A DNA stretch of 34,675 nucleotides from an uncultured Pseudomonadales bacterium (GTDB lineage Bacteria; Pseudomonadota; Gammaproteobacteria; Pseudomonadales; Azotimanducaceae): NCBI GenBank assembly GCA_937921865.1, contig CAKZWF010000103.1:1-34675 (forward strand), written 5' to 3'. Both the position numbers and the translations under genes were made by a program. Position 1 is the stretch's first letter. Every line of letters begins with the position of its first letter. The notes beneath the pieces were generated by a model. It made no database searches, was not told where the DNA came from, and saw only the letters and a program-made list of their open reading frames with translations. This document shows, one piece after another, positions 29,003 to 34,675 of this stretch.

Positions 29003-31618
29003 ATGAAAACCGCTGATCTCAGATCTGCCTTTATAGAATTCTTCAAAGACCGAGCGCATCAAGTGGTGCCTTCGAGCTCGCTGGTGCCTGCCAACGACCC
29101 GACCTTGCTGTTCACCAATGCCGGGATGGTGCAATTCAAAGATGCGTTGCTTGGTCGCGAAGATCTCGGCTATCCCCGAGCTACGTCTGCACAGCGCTGT
29201 GTGCGGGCAGGCGGTAAACACAACGATCTGGAAAACGTTGGCTATACGGCCCGTCATCACACCTTTTTTGAAATGATGGGTAATTTCAGCTTTGGCGATT
29301 ACTTCAAAGAAGAAACCATCACCTGGGCGTGGCAGTTTGTCAGCGAAGTACTCCAACTGCCGGCAGAGAGGATCTGGGTCACGGTGCATCCCTCCGATGA
29401 CGAATCGCGTTCCATCTGGGAACGGCAGATTGGTATTCCGCGTGACCGGGTAATTTCGCTGGAAGAAAATTTCTGGGCAATGGGAGATACCGGGCCCTGC
29501 GGTCCTTGCACAGAATTGTTCTATGACCACGGCCCGGATGTGGCCGGTGGCCCGCCTGGATCACCGGATGAAGATGGTGATCGATATATCGAATTCTGGA
29601 ACCTGGTTTTTCCACAGTTCGATCGTGCTGCGGATGGCGAATTGTCTGAGCTACCGCAGCCAGGCGTTGATACCGGTATGGGTCTGGAGCGTATGGCAGC
29701 GATCATGCAGGGCGTCCACAGCAACTACGAAATTGATCTGTTCCGATCTCTGATTCGCGCTGCCGGCGCACTGGCGGGCATCAATAACGAGGCCGATATG
29801 CTCGCGAATCCATCGCTTCGGGTGATTGCCGACCATATCCGCTCCAGTGCATTTCTGATTGCGGATGGCGTGCTGCCCGGTAACGAAGACCGCAACTATG
29901 TGCTGCGCCGAATTATCAGACGAGGTCTGCGACACGGCTATAAACTCAATATCAACGAGCCGTTCTTCCATCGATTGGTGAGGCCGCTGGTAGAAGAAAT
30001 GGGTGACGCTTACCCGTTGCTGGTGCAACAGGAAAAGCAGATCACTCAGGCATTGCTCAGAGAAGAGCAGCGTTTTGCAGAAACCCTGGCTCAGGGAATG
30101 GACCTGCTCGATCGCACGATCGCGGATTTGAGAGAACGGACGATCCCGGGTGATGTGGTGTTCCGACTCTACGACACCTTTGGCTTTCCAGTTGACCTGA
30201 CCGCGGATGTCGCTCGAGAACGCGATCTGGAAGTGGACATGCCGGGTTTTGAAGAGGCGATGGAAGCTCAGCGTAATCGCGGCCGCGCAGCAGCCAGATT
30301 CGACGCTTCGCTGGCGCAGAAAGTGCACGTCGACAGCAAGGTCGAGTTTACTGGCTACAGCTCAAGCGCTGATCAGTCAAAGGTTGTAGGTCTGTTTACC
30401 GCTGATGGCGACGCGGTTGAGATACTCTCGTCCGGTCAGGCCGCCGTGGTCGCTCTGGCGCGGACGCCATTCTATGGTGAGTCTGGCGGCCAGGTCGGTG
30501 ATCGGGGTTTTCTCAGTGCTGATGGTGTACGTTTCGAAGTCGGCGATACCCAGGTCAGTGGCGACCAGCTACTCCACGTTGGTGAACTTGTCGAAGGCGA
30601 ACTGAGCCTCGGCGATTCAGTATCCGCTCAAATTGATGAAGAACGGCGTCGACAGGTGAAGCTAAATCATTCGGCCACTCACCTGTTGCATGCCGCCTTG
30701 CGCCAAACTCTTGGTGCCCATGTCGCGCAGAAAGGCTCGCTGGTCGCACCCGATCGATTGCGTTTTGATTTTTCGCATTCCGAGCCAATGACCGATGATG
30801 AATTGCGCAGGGTAGAAGCCGAAGTCAATCGACGCATCCAGGAAAACAGCGAAGTCTGCGTTGAACAATTAAGCTACGAAGAAGCCATCGACAAAGGCGC
30901 GATGGCTCTGTTTGGCGAAAAATACGGCGCCGAGGTGCGAGTGCTGAGTATGGGTGGTGATTTTTCGGTGGAGCTGTGTGGTGGAACCCACGTTGCCAGA
31001 ACCGGAGATATTGGTCTGTTGCACATCATTTCGGAAACGGGCATTGCTGCGGGTGTGCGTCGTATTGAAGCAGTTACCGGGCCCGGGGCACTGGCCTGGT
31101 ATAGCGACGCGGAAGATGCCCTGGTTGCTGTCGGCGGTCTGGTGAAGTCCGGGCGAGGCGACCTGGTGGACAAGGTGTCTGCGATGGTGGAAGAAAACCG
31201 GCGTCTCGCGAAAGATCTCGAAGTTCTGAGACAACAGGCAGCTGCGTCTAAAGGCAGTGATCTAGCAGGTTCCGCAATCGAGGTCCGTGGCGTGAAGCTG
31301 TTGGCCGCGCAAGTCGAAGGAGACCCGAAAGCGTTGTTGCAGACGCTCGACACCTTGAAATCGAAACTCGGCCGCAGTGTGGTTGTCCTTGGTCAGGTAA
31401 ACGATGGCAAAGTGAGTCTGATTGCCGGGGTGAGCAAAGACCTCGTTGATACGGTGAAAGCCCCTGAACTGATTGCGCTGGTTGGTGCTCAGGTTGATGC
31501 CAAGGGCGGCGGTCGTCCCGATATGGCCCGTGCTGGCGGCGGCTCCAAGCCGGAGGCGCTGTCCGATGCACTGGCCGCTGTGGGTCCATGGCTTGATGAG
31601 CGATTGCGGCAGCTATGA
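29003..31618 (+). CDS. alaS: Alanyl-tRNA synthetase
   Basis: AlaS charges tRNA-Ala and hydrolyses mischarged Ser/Gly-tRNA-Ala. ATG 29003 gives 871 residues beginning MKTADLRSAFIEFFKDRAH, the family norm (E. coli 876); the open frame upstream is not conserved. The class II catalytic domain shows SSSLVPANDPTLLFTNAGM, RCVRAGGKHNDLENVG, HHTFFEMMGNFSFGDYFK and GMGLERM. The editing domain carries NHSATHLLHAAL and the CGGTHV zinc-type motif. The C-Ala domain ends with KGGGRPDMARAGG. The stop overlaps the lysC start (ATGA). Confidence 0.97.
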   Translation: MKTADLRSAFIEFFKDRAHQVVPSSSLVPANDPTLLFTNAGMVQFKDALLGREDLGYPRATSAQRCVRAGGKHNDLENVGYTARHHTFFEMMGNFSFGDYFKEETITWAWQFVSEVLQLPAERIWVTVHPSDDESRSIWERQIGIPRDRVISLEENFWAMGDTGPCGPCTELFYDHGPDVAGGPPGSPDEDGDRYIEFWNLVFPQFDRAADGELSELPQPGVDTGMGLERMAAIMQGVHSNYEIDLFRSLIRAAGALAGINNEADMLANPSLRVIADHIRSSAFLIADGVLPGNEDRNYVLRRIIRRGLRHGYKLNINEPFFHRLVRPLVEEMGDAYPLLVQQEKQITQALLREEQRFAETLAQGMDLLDRTIADLRERTIPGDVVFRLYDTFGFPVDLTADVARERDLEVDMPGFEEAMEAQRNRGRAAARFDASLAQKVHVDSKVEFTGYSSSADQSKVVGLFTADGDAVEILSSGQAAVVALARTPFYGESGGQVGDRGFLSADGVRFEVGDTQVSGDQLLHVGELVEGELSLGDSVSAQIDEERRRQVKLNHSATHLLHAALRQTLGAHVAQKGSLVAPDRLRFDFSHSEPMTDDELRRVEAEVNRRIQENSEVCVEQLSYEEAIDKGAMALFGEKYGAEVRVLSMGGDFSVELCGGTHVARTGDIGLLHIISETGIAAGVRRIEAVTGPGALAWYSDAEDALVAVGGLVKSGRGDLVDKVSAMVEENRRLAKDLEVLRQQAAASKGSDLAGSAIEVRGVKLLAAQVEGDPKALLQTLDTLKSKLGRSVVVLGQVNDGKVSLIAGVSKDLVDTVKAPELIALVGAQVDAKGGGRPDMARAGGGSKPEALSDALAAVGPWLDERLRQL

Positions 31619-32868
31619 CCAGCCCTGCCAGAACCATCGTTCAGAAATACGGTGGTACCAGTGTTGGTAGCGTGGAGCGTATTCAGGCGGTGGCTGAGCG
31701 CGTCTTAGCGCTTCGTTCTGCTGGGCATCGAGTCGTCGTGGTGTTGTCAGCAATGAGTGGTGAAACCAACCGTCTTGAAGAGTTGGGGCGCAACATATCC
31801 CCGCGGCCAGCAGGCCGGGAGATGGATGTACTGCTTTCGTCTGGCGAACAGGTCACTGTTGCACTGTTGAGTATGGCGCTGATCGACAAAGGCATTCAGG
31901 CCAGATCGTATCTGGGTGATCAGGTCTGTATTCGTACCGACGGCAACTTTGGCCGGGCGCGAATCGAATCGATCGACACTGACCAACTCACCGGCGATCT
32001 TGAAGCAGGAATTACCCCGGTGATTGCCGGCTTCCAGGGTGTGGATCGTGATGGCAACCTGAATACGCTCGGCCGTGGCGGTTCGGATACCACAGCGGTT
32101 GCCATCGCTGCAGCCCTGGGCGCTGATGAATGCCAGATCTGCACAGATGTCGACGGGGTCTATACCGCAGATCCGAGAATTGTCGACGGGGCCAGAAGGT
32201 TGGAGCAGATTACCTTCGAAGAGATGCTGGAACTTGCATCACTTGGTTCCAAGGTGCTGCACCCCCGATCCGTGGAGTTTGCGGGGAAATATAAGGTACC
32301 CCTGAGGGTTCTCTCCAGTTTTGAAGAGGGTCCGGGCACTTTGATCACGATAGAGAAGACAACGATGGAACAGCCGATAGTTTCCGGTATCGCGTACGCG
32401 CGTGATGAAGCCAAAATCACCATGTCAGGCGTTCCGGATGTCCCCGGTGTCGCTTCGAAGATTCTTGGCCCAATTGGTAGTGCACCGATAGAGGTCGACA
32501 TGATCGTCCAGAATACGGGTGCTGATGGACTGACCGACTTTACCTTCACAGTTAAACGCAATGACTATGAGAATGCGCTGACGATCCTCGAGAAAGTCCG
32601 GGAACAACTTGGCGCAAGAGATCTGTCCGGCGATAACAAGATAGCCAAAGTTTCCGTGGTTGGTGTCGGAATGCGCTCCCATGCCGGTGTGGCAACCAGG
32701 CTTTTTGATGCACTGGCGGCCGAAAATATCAACATTCAGATGATCGCAACTTCTGAAATCAAAATCTCAGTTGTCGTAAATGAAAAGTATCTTGAGCTCG
32801 CGGTGCGCTGTGCGCATGACGAATTCGACCTCGGTACGGAGGTGGTTGAAGAGGAGCGAATATCTTGA
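31615..32868 (+). CDS. lysC: Aspartate kinase
   Basis: Aspartokinase phosphorylates aspartate, the first step toward lysine, threonine, methionine and diaminopimelate for the cell wall. The 417-residue protein has the kinase domain opening IVQKYGGTSVGS (residues 6-17), LSSGEQVTVALL, GFQGVDRDGNLNTLGRGGSD and [13 protein letters not shown], then two ACT domains (about 265-417) of the monofunctional, feedback-regulated Pseudomonas/Corynebacterium type. ATG 32365 (Met251) sits where Corynebacterium lysC begins its separate beta subunit, MEQPIVSGIAYARDEAKITM. It is translationally coupled to alaS. csrA, which often follows lysC, is not there. Confidence 0.95.
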   Translation: MTSPARTIVQKYGGTSVGSVERIQAVAERVLALRSAGHRVVVVLSAMSGETNRLEELGRNISPRPAGREMDVLLSSGEQVTVALLSMALIDKGIQARSYLGDQVCIRTDGNFGRARIESIDTDQLTGDLEAGITPVIAGFQGVDRDGNLNTLGRGGSDTTAVAIAAALGADECQICTDVDGVYTADPRIVDGARRLEQITFEEMLELASLGSKVLHPRSVEFAGKYKVPLRVLSSFEEGPGTLITIEKTTMEQPIVSGIAYARDEAKITMSGVPDVPGVASKILGPIGSAPIEVDMIVQNTGADGLTDFTFTVKRNDYENALTILEKVREQLGARDLSGDNKIAKVSVVGVGMRSHAGVATRLFDALAAENINIQMIATSEIKISVVVNEKYLELAVRCAHDEFDLGTEVVEEERIS

Positions 32869-32973
32869 TCTACAAGCATTTGTTTATTGTGTTGCAGAAG
32901 CCGTTAGGAAAGTCATGCCGCCTGAACGGATCTGTATCCTAAGCCCTGGCAGTCAACAGGCAAATTCATCTGC

Positions 32974-33007
32974 CGGTCGTTCGATTTGCGCATGTAACGG
33001 ACGACCG
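32974..33007. repeat. Hairpin between lysC and the convergent methyltransferase gene
   Basis: CGGTCGTTCG (32974-32983) pairs with CGGACGACCG (32998-33007), a 10-bp stem with one G-U pair and a 14-base loop. It lies in the 186-bp gap between two convergent genes, a position where a terminator is expected, but the nearest T-run (TTTT in CAATTTTAG) starts about nine bases after the stem, so termination is uncertain. Confidence 0.4.
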
Positions 33008-33054
33008 CTACACGCAATTTTAGCGACTAAGTTGCTCAAAACTGGGGAGACTTT

Positions 33055-33894
33055 TCATGCGGGGTCTAACGGTTTCAGACCTTTTGCAACAAGAATATTG
33101 TCGGGAAACAGATAGCTACCGTCGGCCTGTTTGTACTTTGCCGAACTAGCGTGTGTCGCCCGAACGATAGCATCTCGCAGTTCGCCGGAATGATCTTCAA
33201 CCTTGCCTATCTGCACGGTCGCGCGCACCAGCGCGTCGTCGTTTGGAAGGCTGCAGTGCTTGAGCCGTTTCTCGCACGCTACGTTGGTGAAGCCGCAGTT
33301 CCTCAGCATTTCTATATATGGTTCGGGAGTTTCTACTTCAAACAATGGGCCGCCCAAGTCTGGAAAGGTTTCCATCTTCTCCGGGGGGAACACGTCGCCA
33401 AGCGTTTGAAAAATCGCGCCGAAGGCAGCGTTCTCAGCCTGTATCGGGTGCAGGACGACAACATGCCCACCCGGCTTGAGCACCCGTAGCAACTCGGTGT
33501 ACACGGTTTCGGGACGCGCAAAGTGATGCGATGTGTAGCAGCAGACTGCTACATCGAAATCGTCATCGGAGAATGGGAGTTTCTCAGCATTCGCGACGCG
33601 AAACATTGCGCCAGACCTTAGGCGACGAGCTTGCTCGATCATTGTTTCTGAGAAGTCGATGCCCTCGACAGATGCAGCGTGCTTGGCCAGGGACTCGCTG
33701 AGAAGCCCTGGTCCGCAGCCTACATCGAGCACCCGGCTGTCTGAGGTGATCTCTCCCAGCTCGAGCGCTATCTCAGTTTGGCCACTGAGCGAGGTGATGA
33801 ATGCAATCGCATCCTCGTATAGCTCGCCAGTCCAGACTTGATCCCAGGCGGCGTGCTCGTTTAATTCGACATCTTCAGGGTTGTAGTCAGGCAT
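33055..33894 (-). CDS. Class I SAM-dependent methyltransferase (UbiE-like, substrate unknown)
   Basis: The 279-residue protein has a standard Rossmann methyltransferase domain: motif I SRVLDVGCGPGLLS (residues 53-66), acidic loop VEGIDFSETMIEQAR (76-90) binding the SAM ribose, motif II-like NAEKLPFSDDDFDVAVC (102-118), and LLRVLKPGGHVVVL (135-148). This places it in the Methyltransf_11/UbiE superfamily. The C-terminal part (about 150-279) has no motif I recognise, and the substrate cannot be told from sequence. Start ATG 33894-33892 overlaps one arm of an inverted repeat. It is on the opposite strand to lysC and divergent from the sulfotransferase gene, outside the conserved block. Confidence 0.85.
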   Translation of the reverse strand: MPDYNPEDVELNEHAAWDQVWTGELYEDAIAFITSLSGQTEIALELGEITSDSRVLDVGCGPGLLSESLAKHAASVEGIDFSETMIEQARRLRSGAMFRVANAEKLPFSDDDFDVAVCCYTSHHFARPETVYTELLRVLKPGGHVVVLHPIQAENAAFGAIFQTLGDVFPPEKMETFPDLGGPLFEVETPEPYIEMLRNCGFTNVACEKRLKHCSLPNDDALVRATVQIGKVEDHSGELRDAIVRATHASSAKYKQADGSYLFPDNILVAKGLKPLDPA

Positions 33895-33946
33895 CGTTGC
33901 CGTCCAGTTTGATTCTGCTTCAATCTAGTCAATAGCTTCGGCAACG
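33895..33946. repeat. Inverted repeat upstream of the methyltransferase gene
   Basis: CGTTGCCG (33895-33902) and CGGCAACG (33939-33946) are perfect 8-base arms with a 36-base spacer. The first arm directly abuts the methyltransferase start codon on the reverse strand, so in its mRNA the ribosome-binding region could be paired, or the repeat could bind a regulator. Confidence 0.4.
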
Positions 33947-34144
33947 GGTGCAAAGGCCTCGGCTCATCAACCACAACCCACTTCCGACTCATGATTGTGC
34001 CGCATCAAGCTGCCGGAACCAAACGACCACTATGGGTGGGGAGCAGACTTCTCGTTGTGGGCAGCACAGTCGGTGAATGGCAACAGATGTTCATCGCGGT
34101 AAGCTTGTATTATCCGTAAGACTGCATCGACGAAGGATTCATCA
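33895..34144. other. 250-bp intergenic region between divergent accessory genes
   Basis: No gene is supported. Besides the inverted repeat near the left end, CCACAAC (33971-33977) and GTTGTGG (34054-34060) form a weaker 7-base pair around a stretch containing ACGACCACTATGGGTGGGG. TATTAT (34108-34113) is a plausible -10 for the sulfotransferase gene, but no -35 fits. Confidence 0.4.
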
Positions 34145-34675
34145 ATGACCAACCTCATTCGTGGACCTCTGTTCGTGGCCCGCTCACGCTGCTTTGACAG
34201 TAAGGGCTGGGATGACTATCAGCCGCGAGGCGACGACATCATCGTTGCAACGTACCCCAAGTGTGGAACAACCTGGACACAGCGTATCGTTGGGATGTTG
34301 GTTTTTCAGAGTAGCGATCCATTTCCGGTTCAGGATTCCTCGCCATGGCCAGATTTTCGGCTGCCGCCGCCGGGAGTCATGCTGGAGTTGGCGGAGAGCC
34401 AGACCCATCGCCGCTTCTTAAAGTCGCATGTGCCTTACGATGCGTTGCCCATCTACAAAGGAGTCAAAATCATCCATGTCGCTCGTGATGGCCGGGATGC
34501 TGCGATGTCGTTTTACAATCACAAGATCAACTACACCGACGATGTTATCGGAGACACCAACCGGATTTCGATGGAGGATCGAAAGTTCGGCACACCGTAT
34601 CTGCGCACTGACCCGGACCCGGTAGGCCACTTTCACAATTGGCTATCGGGTGAGGAAGACCAAATCGGCGATCCT
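34145..34675 (+). CDS. Sulfotransferase, N-terminal part (3' end outside the window)
   Basis: This is the first 177 residues of a PAPS-dependent sulfotransferase resembling the cytosolic SULT type (Sulfotransfer_1). The frame is open from ATG 34145 to the window edge, and AAGGA about eight bases before the ATG supports the start. The 5'-phosphosulfate loop is TYPKCGTTW (36-44), with the key Lys39. The likely catalytic His is His95 in FLKSHVPYDALP. The 3'-phosphate motif is VARDGRDAAMSFYNH (112-126), with Arg114 and Ser122. The acceptor cannot be inferred; no signal peptide or membrane segment is seen. The enzyme family is firm, the function in the cell unknown. Confidence 0.9.
   Translation, partial: MTNLIRGPLFVARSRCFDSKGWDDYQPRGDDIIVATYPKCGTTWTQRIVGMLVFQSSDPFPVQDSSPWPDFRLPPPGVMLELAESQTHRRFLKSHVPYDALPIYKGVKIIHVARDGRDAAMSFYNHKINYTDDVIGDTNRISMEDRKFGTPYLRTDPDPVGHFHNWLSGEEDQIGDP

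Noticed and set aside
32905..32953. attC-like GTTAGGA/TCCTAAG pair
   Set aside because: Only one imperfect pair is present, there is no second core site pair or integrase, and the spacing does not fit an integron cassette.
32780..33115. Open frame spanning the lysC end and the downstream gap
   Set aside because: It is out of frame with lysC over half its length and encodes no recognisable protein; it is not csrA.
34090..34113. Full promoter for the sulfotransferase gene
   Set aside because: TATTAT at 34108 is a good -10, but no -35 hexamer is found at 15-19 bp spacing.

Overview
The window is a dense stretch of core chromosome from a gammaproteobacterium (base composition clearly above 50% GC by eye). 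Gene content and order are those of the classic envelope/replication/translation supercluster, in an arrangement close to that of Pseudomonas: pyrH-frr-uppS-cdsA-rseP-bamA-skp-lpxD-fabZ-lpxA-lpxB-rnhB-dnaE-tilS-pyrG-kdsA-eno-ftsB-truD-pcm, then a DUF368 gene, a wrecked rpoS, fdxA and mutS on the reverse strand, and recA-recX-alaS-lysC. The last 1.8 kb leaves the conserved block: a reverse-strand SAM methyltransferase and the start of a sulfotransferase that runs off the right edge.

Layout. 1-2908: the end of UMP kinase, ribosome recycling factor, undecaprenyl-diphosphate synthase and CDP-diacylglycerol synthase. 3088-11182: the outer-membrane block, with the sigma-E pathway protease RseP, the beta-barrel assembly protein BamA, the periplasmic chaperone Skp, and LpxD/FabZ/LpxA/LpxB for lipid A. 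11239-16649: RNase HII, the Pol III alpha subunit and tRNA-Ile lysidine synthetase. 16880-22670: CTP synthase, KDO-8-phosphate synthase, enolase, FtsB, TruD and Pcm. 22711-24385: a DUF368 membrane protein, an rpoS pseudogene and ferredoxin FdxA. 24451-32868: MutS facing away from the LexA-controlled recA-recX, then AlaS and aspartokinase. Many genes touch or overlap by 1-4 bases, so most are probably co-transcribed and translationally coupled. Non-ATG starts are common (bamA, lpxA and dnaE TTG; skp, fabZ, tilS, ftsB, pcm and the DUF368 gene GTG).

Most of the window is ordinary housekeeping sequence, and I see no CRISPR array, tRNA, rRNA, insertion sequence or obvious new multi-gene system. 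What stands out is what is broken or missing. (1) rpoS sits in its usual place but is reduced to about 370 bp: an N-terminal stub, a region 2.3-2.4 fragment with its own one-base frameshift, and an intact-looking region 4.2 helix-turn-helix. (2) The three MEP-pathway genes normally found in this block (dxr near uppS-cdsA, ispD-ispF between ftsB and truD) are all absent from their slots, which raises the possibility of a different isoprenoid route, although the genes could simply lie elsewhere. (3) accA, surE, nlpD and csrA are also missing from their usual positions. Smaller points are a palindrome and candidate promoter between bamA and skp, a paired leader in front of pyrG, and unusual residues in PyrG, KdsA and DnaE.
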